A DNA stretch of 8,115 bases from Candidatus Bathyarchaeota archaeon. GTDB taxonomy: Archaea; Thermoproteota; Bathyarchaeia; 40CM-2-53-6. Each line of letters starts with the position of its first letter. The first letter of the stretch is position 1. The notes beneath the pieces are model-generated. The model saw nothing but the letters and a program-made list of their open reading frames with translations. It did no database searches and was not told the origin of the DNA. The DNA lies in the NCBI GenBank assembly GCA_005883085.1, contig VBAY01000119.1, positions 1-8,115 on the forward strand, read 5' to 3'. Shown piece by piece: positions 1 to 5,806 of the stretch. A program made the translations under genes and the position numbers.

Positions 1-293
1 ATTTTCTCGACTCCTTCCAGATTCCTCAGATGTTTCGCGATAGCGTCCAAGACTTCTCTGTCCCTGGCACGGTCGAGGAGTAAGACTTCTGAACGACCAA
101 TCCTCTTTGTCTTTAGGATACCCAGATTCACGAGACCCCGGACGTCTTCTTCGATCGCATTGCCTGTTCTTCCAATGCGGCGTGCGACGCCGTCGAGTGT
201 GTCGATGAGTCCAGGGTTTCGGTGGAACAATACAAGCAGGTCTCCCGTGATCTCCGAGGCGAGAAGCGTTTCTAGCATCTGCGCTGCGCTCAC
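1..293 (-). CDS. Winged-helix (wHTH) DNA-binding protein, 3' end cut by window edge
   Basis: Translating the minus strand from a GTG at 293-291 gives 97 open codons that run off the left edge, so the C-terminus is missing. Residues about 18-73 read like an archaeal winged helix: a first helix (DLLVLFHRNPG), a helix-turn-helix (DGVARRIGRTGNAIEEDVRGL), and a hydrophobic wing strand (GILKTKRIGRSEVLLLD). It therefore probably binds DNA as a transcription factor; its target cannot be told. The GTG overlaps the TGA stop of the upstream gene (GTGA), which suggests translational coupling and fixes the start fairly well; an in-frame ATG at 278-276 is the alternative. The protein family is inferred from pattern alone, and the missing C-terminus may carry a sensor domain. 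Confidence 0.72.
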   Translation of the reverse strand, partial: MSAAQMLETLLASEITGDLLVLFHRNPGLIDTLDGVARRIGRTGNAIEEDVRGLVNLGILKTKRIGRSEVLLLDRARDREVLDAIAKHLRNLEGVEK

Positions 294-700
294 TTTGTTG
301 GAGCCTCCACCGCGCAGGCTTCTTTTGCCCTCTCAAGGGCTTCGCCATAGTCGAAGTGATCTTGAGAGTTGTATTGAATGTTCAACTTCCGGAACAGATC
401 TTTGATGATGACTTTTTCGAGGACCATTGCACCGTTCCCGAATACCGTTTGTAATTTCCTATGAAACTCTTTTGGAGTGGTTGCTTCATTGAATAGGCCT
501 TGGCCGTTTAGAACTCCGAGGATTGCCTCGCCCAGGGCCGCTCTTACTCCCTCGCCGATGCTGAGCTGCAACATCGAGGAGAAAGTCTTCTCTTGGGCCA
601 ACTTTGAGTTGGTCCTGTTCGTCTTCCAGCTTGCTCGGAAGTCGTCCTGAGGCATAGGTGAAATGGACGAACTCATGGCTAGAGCTAGGCTCCTGCTCAT
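290..700 (-). CDS. Small helical protein resembling NitrOD5-type archaeal output domain
   Basis: The 136-residue product has a likely folded region from about residue 43 to 120: an amphipathic helix with ALGEAILGVL, then a segment with TPKEFHRKLQTVFGNGA, then VLEKVIIKDLFRKL. This pattern of a short helix, a conserved FG-x-GA turn and a Leu/Ile-rich helix recalls the small NitrOD5 domains of thaumarchaea, which are thought to be signalling output modules; I make this match from memory and it is uncertain. The first ~40 residues are polar and poorly ordered, so the real start may be ATG at 574-572 (M43, giving 94 residues) or ATG at 676. The stop overlaps the GTG of the downstream winged-helix gene, so the two are probably one operon and may act together. 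There is no signal peptide or membrane segment. Confidence 0.62.
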   Translation of the reverse strand: MSRSLALAMSSSISPMPQDDFRASWKTNRTNSKLAQEKTFSSMLQLSIGEGVRAALGEAILGVLNGQGLFNEATTPKEFHRKLQTVFGNGAMVLEKVIIKDLFRKLNIQYNSQDHFDYGEALERAKEACAVEAPTK

Positions 701-751
701 TTGCTTCGTTGAGAAGCCGTCCGGGGATAAGTTCGTTGTAACCTAGGCCGC

Positions 752-762
752 GGGATTTTAGT
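752..762 (-). promoter_or_regulatory. Weak TATA-like box for the minus-strand pair
   Basis: Read on the minus strand, CTAAAATCC lies about 55 bases upstream of the ATG at 700. Transcription would start near 730 and leave a leader of about 30 bases. A second AT-rich candidate, CTTATCC (732-726), would instead give a nearly leaderless transcript from 700. Neither is a strong match to the archaeal TATA consensus, so the call is tentative. Confidence 0.25.
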
Positions 763-780
763 TGTTGCAAATCCCCGCCG

Positions 781-826
781 ATTGAATGGAAACTCGATAG
801 CGACTACTGAAAGCTGACCATTCGAT
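781..826. repeat. Imperfect inverted repeat in the divergent promoter region
   Basis: ATTGAATGG at 781-789 and CCATTCGAT at 818-826 are inverted copies of each other: eight of nine positions pair normally and one as T-G, around a 28-base spacer. It lies between the minus-strand regulator pair and the plus-strand RAM gene, so it could be an operator with two half-sites about four helical turns apart. A nine-base match in a region of this size could also arise by chance. The rest of 701-945 holds candidate TATA boxes for both directions and no gene that I can support. Confidence 0.25.
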
Positions 827-898
827 TGTGAATCTTCAGTGTGTCGCGCGAAGGATGTTTAGAGCATGCTGAGAACGGCTAGCTTTCTCGCAAGAAAT

Positions 899-908
899 GC
901 ATAAATTA
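899..908 (+). promoter_or_regulatory. TATA-like box upstream of the RAM-domain gene
   Basis: GCATAAATTA stands about 40 bases before the ATG at 946, preceded by the purine-rich AAGAAAT, which could act as the BRE. With the usual 25-27 base spacing, transcription would begin near 930 and leave a leader of about 15 bases. It is the most AT-rich stretch in an otherwise GC-rich upstream region. Confidence 0.4.
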
Positions 909-945
909 CCGCCACGGCCGCGGGTGCGAAGCCAGTCGAGTCAAC

Positions 946-1260
946 ATGGCCTCACTCATCGCGTTTGTTAGCATATTCGTGGAATCGCCGTATATGGACG
1001 ATGTAGTCCAGGCTCTATCCCGTCTCGACAAGGTAGTCGACCTTTACGAGGTCACTGGCGAGTTTGACATTGTAACCGTTGTCTCAGCTTCAGACATTGA
1101 GGAGTTTCGAGATGTCCTCAAGAACAAGATTATGAAAGTCAAGGGCGTCAAGAGCACTGTCAGTTCGATTGTTCTAAAAACCCACAAGGGCTCCGGGTCC
1201 AACGGCGATATCTTGAACGCGACCTCGGCCGTAGCGGCTTCCTTCAGTCACCGGAAATAG
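946..1260 (+). CDS. Stand-alone Lrp/AsnC ligand-binding (RAM) domain protein
   Basis: The 104-residue protein is a single RAM domain (beta-alpha-beta-beta-alpha-beta) without the helix-turn-helix of full Lrp/AsnC regulators. Residues 2-12 form the first strand (ASLIAFVSIFV), 17-28 the first helix, then the family's typical VVDLYEVTGEFDIV and a second helix, ending in KGVKSTVSSIVL (about 66-78). The tail from residue 80 is Gly/Ser-rich and probably disordered. RAM domains assemble as dimers or larger rings and bind amino acids or other small effectors at subunit interfaces; a stand-alone one cannot bind DNA itself but may modulate other Lrp-type proteins. It lies on the same strand just 49 bases before the kdpA coding region, so it may be co-transcribed with kdpABC. 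A link to potassium regulation is inference from position only. Confidence 0.85.
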   Translation: MASLIAFVSIFVESPYMDDVVQALSRLDKVVDLYEVTGEFDIVTVVSASDIEEFRDVLKNKIMKVKGVKSTVSSIVLKTHKGSGSNGDILNATSAVAASFSHRK

Positions 1261-1309
1261 ATTAACCTCTCAATGAACTCTGAGGCCGTGCCATGGAGGC
1301 TGTTAGCGG

Positions 1310-3025
1310 CTGATCGACCCGAGCAATTTATTCATACTCATCACGATTCTGGTTATAGCCATCCTATCGGGCCGCCTCCTGTCTCCACACATTACTAGAG
1401 TATTCACGCTAGTACCTAGTCGCCTCGACAAGATACTCAACCCTGTCGAGCGAGGAATCTATAGACTGGTGGGCGTTGATCCAGCTCGCGGCATGGGCTG
1501 GAAAGAATACTTTCTCGCCGCAGTCATTGTCAATATTTTCCAGATGACAATCGCATTCGTAATATTCTCATTTCAAGGCGTTCTTCCATTGAACCCTCAA
1601 GGGTTTCCAGGTCTCTCATGGGACTTGGCGTTCATGCAGGTCATCAGCTTCGCCACTAACACCAACTTGCAACACTACAATGGAGAGGGAAATTGCGTTC
1701 AACTCCCGAACTGCAGTAATCTAACGGGAGTTCCAGGAGCTCCCGGTCTTTCCTATCTTAGCCAGATGATGGCCGTCCAGTTCTTGCAGTTTACTAGTGC
1801 AGCTACGGGAATATCCGTGGCTATCGCGATGATTCGAGGGTTCATCGCCCACGCGAAGGACTTGGGCAACTTTTACGTCGACTTTACGAGATCTCTGACA
1901 AGAATACTGCTCCCTCTATGCTTCGTGGCGTCCCTAGTATTCGTAGGCCTTGGAGTTCCTCAAACTCTGACAGGATACGAGAGGATCGTAAGTACTGTGG
2001 AGGGTGCCACCCAGACGATCCTAGTCGGACCGGTCGCCTCTCTTGTCAGCATCATGCAACTCGGCACAAATGGAGGAGGATACTATGGAGCGAACTCGGC
2101 CTATCCATTCCAGAACCCGAACCCTGCATCCGACATATTCCAGATTTTCTTGATGCTACTTATTCCAACGTCACTCTGTTTTGTATTCGGCCAACTGATC
2201 GGCAAGAAACGGGAAAGTCGTCCCATACTCTGGGGTGCCTATGCGCTCTTTGCGCTGGATCTCTTGATCGCCTTCATCCCTAGCTTCCCAGTTGTGGGTC
2301 CGGGAATGGAGGTCCGTTTTGGTGGCTTCTTCTCAGTTTTCTGGACCGTTGTCACGACAACAGTGACCACTGGCTCAGTCAACGCATCCTTATCGGGCGT
2401 GAACCCGCTGGTCATACTTTCGGCGTTCAATGGAATGCTGATCCAAGCAACTCCAGGCGGTGAGGGCGTGGGACTGATGTACATGGTCATGTTCATCGTC
2501 CTCACGGTCTTCATCGTAGGCCTGATGTCAGGTCGGACCCCTGAGTACTTGGGGCTGAAAATAACCGCCAGAGATGTAAAGCTGGTAATGATCGCATTTC
2601 TGGTCCACCCGGTGATCGTCCTCATTCCGACGGTCCTCGCCTACTCGACCGGGGCTGCCAGCGCTATCGGCGTCGGGACGAATTCTATCGGGTTCACCAA
2701 GATTTTGTACGAATTCACCTCCGCTGCTGCGAACAACGGGAGCGATTTTCTCGGAGCATCAGCCAACACGCCATTCTTCAACGTCTCAACAGCCATCGTC
2801 ATGTTTCTGGGACGCTTCGCACCCATCGCGCTATTGCTCGCTCTAGGCGGATCTATGATCAATAGAAAGAGACTCATAACAGATGTCGGCGTGAGGACGG
2901 ACAGCTTCCTCTTCTCCATCGTCATTGTGGGAAGCATACTTGTCCTCGTCCTTCTCACCTTCTTCCCGTTTCTAGCGCTAGGCCCAATTCGAGAGTTCTT
3001 CCAAGGACATGCAAACGGATTCTAG
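1310..3025 (+). CDS. kdpA: Potassium-transporting ATPase, K+-binding channel-like subunit KdpA (start codon unclear)
   Basis: KdpA binds and conducts K+ in the KdpFABC high-affinity uptake pump in the cytoplasmic membrane. All four selectivity-filter loops are visible (numbering from 1310): TNTNLQHYNGE (116-126), LGTNGGGYYGAN (251-262), TTTVTTGSV (349-357) and ANNGSDFLGASAN (474-486). GRTPEYLG near 408 and the ending FLALGPIREFF are also typical. Counting from 1310 gives 571 residues, against 557 in E. coli. The first standard start in frame is GTG at 1469, but that would remove the first membrane helix (residues 7-24, LFILITILVIAILSGRLL) and the family motif LNPVERGIYRLVGVDP (43-56). I therefore place the coding region at 1310, the CTG after the in-frame stop at 1304. 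An ATG at 1293 is one base out of frame. Residues 127-146 are an insertion with a CX5C pair. The 3' end overlaps kdpB by 17 bases. Confidence 0.95.
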   Translation: MIDPSNLFILITILVIAILSGRLLSPHITRVFTLVPSRLDKILNPVERGIYRLVGVDPARGMGWKEYFLAAVIVNIFQMTIAFVIFSFQGVLPLNPQGFPGLSWDLAFMQVISFATNTNLQHYNGEGNCVQLPNCSNLTGVPGAPGLSYLSQMMAVQFLQFTSAATGISVAIAMIRGFIAHAKDLGNFYVDFTRSLTRILLPLCFVASLVFVGLGVPQTLTGYERIVSTVEGATQTILVGPVASLVSIMQLGTNGGGYYGANSAYPFQNPNPASDIFQIFLMLLIPTSLCFVFGQLIGKKRESRPILWGAYALFALDLLIAFIPSFPVVGPGMEVRFGGFFSVFWTVVTTTVTTGSVNASLSGVNPLVILSAFNGMLIQATPGGEGVGLMYMVMFIVLTVFIVGLMSGRTPEYLGLKITARDVKLVMIAFLVHPVIVLIPTVLAYSTGAASAIGVGTNSIGFTKILYEFTSAAANNGSDFLGASANTPFFNVSTAIVMFLGRFAPIALLLALGGSMINRKRLITDVGVRTDSFLFSIVIVGSILVLVLLTFFPFLALGPIREFFQGHANGF

Positions 3026-5183
3026 GGACAGAATCATGGCAACAAGATTCAGCAGGATGTTGTCTGTCCGGCGACCGGCGCTGGTTTCGAGAAGGGTGTT
3101 TATTGATTCGCTGGTTCGCCTGAACCCGCTTAGGCTAGTCGCTAACCCGGTAATGTTGATCGTGGAAATCACCTTCTTCATCGTAGCAGCCATGGCAATT
3201 TACCCGGAAGGATTTCCCAGCGTCGCAAGCCTCGCCCTCCAATCATTCTACGTGGAGGTTGCCTTGATCCTCCTGATCACAGTCTGGTTCAGCACTCTGT
3301 CGGACGCACTCGCAGAGAGTCAGGCGAAGAACACTGCGAACAGCCTTCGAAGACTCGAGATGGAGGTATCCAGCAAGAAGATTTTCATGGAAGAAGGCTC
3401 TAAACGAATCGTTCCGACTCCCTCAAGAGAGCTTCGCAAAGATGACTTGATTCTTCTCGAGAAGAGTGACACGGTTCCCATTGACGCACAGGTCATTGAG
3501 GGAATCGCGATGGTTGACGAGTCTCTCCTAACGGGAGAGTCAACTGCGGTTCGAAAGGCGCCGGGAGATGATGTGATCGGAGGCTCGCAGGTTCTCAGCG
3601 ACACGCTCACCGTTAAGGTCACGGTCAACCCTGATGAGACTTTCATCAACCAGATGATTAGAATGGTGGAGTCCTCCAAGAGGCCCAAGACGCCGAACGA
3701 GCAAGCCGTAACAATTGTCCTGATAGGACTCACGGCGATTTTCACGATCCTTATCGGGGCTTTGCTAGGGGTATCTCTGGTTCTGAGTCTCGCAGCGGAT
3801 CTTTCAGTCCTGATAGCGCTCTACGTCTGCCTCTTGCCTACGACGATAGGAGCACTTCTACCTTCAATAGGACTGTCCGGAATATCTAGGCTCTACAAGG
3901 AAAAGATCGTTGCAAAGTCCGGTCGCGCAGTCGAGACTGCAGGAGATACTGATGTCATTCTTCTCGACAAAACAGGGACAATCACGGTCGGTAACAGGCA
4001 GGCGGTCGAATTTGTACCATTTCCTGGATTCAACGAGAAGGATGTGGGTGAAGCCGCCTTCCTATCCTCGTGGCATGATGATACTCCCGAGGGTAGAAGC
4101 CTGATCAGGCTAGCCTATGAGAATGGGTTCGTCCCAAAGGAAATGAATTCTCTGGACGCATCCGAGGTCTACGAGTTCAGCGCCAGCACCCGAACTAGCG
4201 GTGTCAAACTGGCTGGAGGCACTGGATTCATGCTGCCAAAGAGCGGAGGGACCGGCCGAGAGAGAGGAAGGCTCAGGAGAAAATTCGAACCCCACGTGGA
4301 AGGCGGCGTCCCAATCGGATCCGATGAGATAGAAATCATCAAAGGCGCCCCTGATGCTGTCAAGAAAATTGTCAAATCTGTTCCCGCAGACTACGACAAG
4401 ATCGTTCAGAACATATCTGCAGCTGGAGACACAGCTATGGCACTTTCGAGAAATCGAGAGGCGATCGGGATTGTAAGGTTGAGAGACGTTCTCAAACCCG
4501 ATATCAAGGAGAAGATCATGGCGGTCAAAGTGATGGGCATTAGACCAGTCATGATTACTGGCGATCAACCGCTCACTGCCAAGAGCATAGCGACGGAGGT
4601 GGGAATTGACGAATACCAGCCGGAGGCGAAACCCGAAGACAAGTATCACATCGTCAAGCGGGAACAGTCCGAGACGAGAATTGTCGCCATGATAGGAGAC
4701 GGGACCAATGACGCCCCTGCCCTAGCAATGGCCGACGTGGGTTTGGCGATGAATTCTGGGACCCAAGCAGCGAAGGAAGCTGCGAACATGGTCGACCTCG
4801 AGTCGAACCCGGCCAAGATCATAGAAGTAGTGATGCTAGGAAAACAATTGCTTATGACCCGAGGCGCTGTGACAACATTTAGCATTGCGAACGATGTAGC
4901 GAAATATTTCGCGATCATGCCTGTTTTGTTTGCATCAACTGTTCCAGAGCTGAAGGCGTTGAACGTTCTCGGGCTTGGGCTGAACACTGCCGTTCTCTCG
5001 GCCCTTATCTTCAACGCCATTATCATCCCACTCTTGATTCCATTGGCGATGAGGGGGGTCACGTTCAAGCCTTCAGGAACCATGACCCTTTTCCTGAAGA
5101 ACACAGTGATCTATGGAGTTGGTGGAGTTATCGTTCCTTTTGTAGGAATCAAGCTGATAGACATGGGAATATCGTTGCTCTAG
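3009..5183 (+). CDS. kdpB: Potassium-transporting P-type ATPase catalytic subunit KdpB
   Basis: KdpB hydrolyses ATP and drives K+ import through KdpA. At 724 residues it is longer than E. coli KdpB (682). Motifs in order: NPVMLIVE in the first helix (46-53), actuator-domain TGES (175-178), where the serine matches the site whose phosphorylation inhibits the E. coli pump, PTTIG (277-281), phosphorylation site DKTGT (320-324, Asp320), nucleotide-binding KGAPDA (445-450), TGD (517-519), GDGTNDAP (563-570), and SIANDVAKYFA (625-635) with the Asp629/Lys632 pair used in coupling. Residues about 402-438, rich in Gly and Arg, are an insertion in the nucleotide-binding domain relative to E. coli. ATG at 3009 overlaps kdpA; ATG at 3036, ten bases after the kdpA stop, would still give a full-length protein, and neither has a strong Shine-Dalgarno sequence. 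It is clearly intact and co-transcribed with kdpA and kdpC. Confidence 0.97.
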   Translation: MQTDSRDRIMATRFSRMLSVRRPALVSRRVFIDSLVRLNPLRLVANPVMLIVEITFFIVAAMAIYPEGFPSVASLALQSFYVEVALILLITVWFSTLSDALAESQAKNTANSLRRLEMEVSSKKIFMEEGSKRIVPTPSRELRKDDLILLEKSDTVPIDAQVIEGIAMVDESLLTGESTAVRKAPGDDVIGGSQVLSDTLTVKVTVNPDETFINQMIRMVESSKRPKTPNEQAVTIVLIGLTAIFTILIGALLGVSLVLSLAADLSVLIALYVCLLPTTIGALLPSIGLSGISRLYKEKIVAKSGRAVETAGDTDVILLDKTGTITVGNRQAVEFVPFPGFNEKDVGEAAFLSSWHDDTPEGRSLIRLAYENGFVPKEMNSLDASEVYEFSASTRTSGVKLAGGTGFMLPKSGGTGRERGRLRRKFEPHVEGGVPIGSDEIEIIKGAPDAVKKIVKSVPADYDKIVQNISAAGDTAMALSRNREAIGIVRLRDVLKPDIKEKIMAVKVMGIRPVMITGDQPLTAKSIATEVGIDEYQPEAKPEDKYHIVKREQSETRIVAMIGDGTNDAPALAMADVGLAMNSGTQAAKEAANMVDLESNPAKIIEVVMLGKQLLMTRGAVTTFSIANDVAKYFAIMPVLFASTVPELKALNVLGLGLNTAVLSALIFNAIIIPLLIPLAMRGVTFKPSGTMTLFLKNTVIYGVGGVIVPFVGIKLIDMGISLL

Positions 5184-5193
5184 TAGAAAACCC

Positions 5194-5664
5194 ATGATGA
5201 AAATCAAGCGAAAACTCCTGCAAAACTGCGGCCCTGCGATAAGATTAGCAGCAATATCGCTAATACTATGTGGACTAGTGTTTCCTCTTGTCATAACAGG
5301 CTTTGCCCAGCTAATCTTTCCATCCCAGGCGAATGGAAGCCTAGTTCAGTTTCACGGCAAGGCCGTAGGCTCGAGCCTTATTGCGCAGAATTTCAGCCTG
5401 CCTATCTTTTTCCATCCCCGAAACGATTCTGCATCGGGAGTTGACCCTGACATTACGGTCCAGGACGCGTACTCTCAGATTCCGAGAATAAGCGCTGCCA
5501 CCAACATTTCAGTCGATACGCTGCAGCAAATCGTAAACAAGAACGAGGAGGGCACGTTCTGGATCTTTGGGACCCCGTATGTGAATGTTCTGAAACTAAA
5601 CTTAGCTCTAATTCAAACAGGCGACTTGGCTTATAACGGGTTTCCAGCAAGTTCGGGCCTATAG
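5194..5664 (+). CDS. kdpC: Potassium-transporting ATPase subunit KdpC, compact form
   Basis: KdpC is the single-span accessory subunit that stabilises the Kdp complex. A membrane helix lies at about residues 15-40, followed by the signatures FPSQANGSL (42-50), GSSLIAQNF (59-67) and, near the end, QIPRISAATNISVDTLQQIV (95-114) and NVLKLNLAL (131-139). The protein has 156 residues against 190 in E. coli. The difference is mostly in the outer domain, where FFHPRNDSASGVDPDIT (72-88) joins directly what is separated by about 57 residues in E. coli. The reading frame is clean, so this is a shortened family member rather than a broken gene. It starts ten bases after the kdpB stop with ATGATG (5194 or 5197). 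It ends the kdp cluster; no kdpD, kdpE or kdpF is seen near it. Confidence 0.95.
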   Translation: MMKIKRKLLQNCGPAIRLAAISLILCGLVFPLVITGFAQLIFPSQANGSLVQFHGKAVGSSLIAQNFSLPIFFHPRNDSASGVDPDITVQDAYSQIPRISAATNISVDTLQQIVNKNEEGTFWIFGTPYVNVLKLNLALIQTGDLAYNGFPASSGL

Positions 5665-5806
5665 ACTCGTCACCTAGGACCGTCGGAGTTAGCGAATCGA
5701 CCGCTATGACGGAGAAATGCTCCTAGCTTCTTTCAGATTGGGTCTAGCCATGGACTTTCACAAACCTTTTCGGAATCGTTTCTGACTCTCCTCAATTAGT
5801 TGTTAC
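5665..5806. other. Intergenic gap between kdpC and the sugar dehydrogenase
   Basis: These 142 bases hold no open reading frame I can support. There is no long oligo-T run or strong hairpin to mark the end of the kdp operon, and only weak AT-rich stretches (around 5794-5802, CAATTAGTT, too close to the ATG at 5807 to be a normal TATA box). The promoter of the downstream gene is therefore not resolved. Confidence 0.4.

Noticed and set aside
160..405. Plus-strand open frame of 81 codons over the two minus-strand genes
   Set aside because: It has a low-complexity Ser/Arg/Pro composition and lies opposite two coupled frames that show domain-like patterns.
486..770. Minus-strand open frame of 94 codons in another frame of the NitrOD5-like gene
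   Set aside because: Its C-terminal half is Arg/Gly/Ser/Pro-rich shadow sequence. The overlapping frame at 290-700 has hydrophobic helices and ends in a GTGA coupling with the next gene.
1261..1309. A small kdpF gene between the RAM gene and kdpA
   Set aside because: The gap is only 49 bases, too short for the usual ~29-codon KdpF, and no hydrophobic frame is present.
1301..1315. Programmed -1 frameshift joining ATG 1293 to kdpA
   Set aside because: No slippery X XXY YYZ heptamer and no obvious downstream stem is present. A missing base or a non-standard start is simpler.
4110..4649. 179-codon minus-strand frame inside kdpB
   Set aside because: It is antisense to an intact, highly conserved kdpB and shows no recognisable domain. 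The same holds for the antisense frames at 2239-2625, 2641-2958, 3320-3745 and 4646-5104.
5665..5806. Terminator hairpin after kdpC
   Set aside because: Only short palindromes such as CCTAGG and no T run longer than four were found, so no terminator can be supported.
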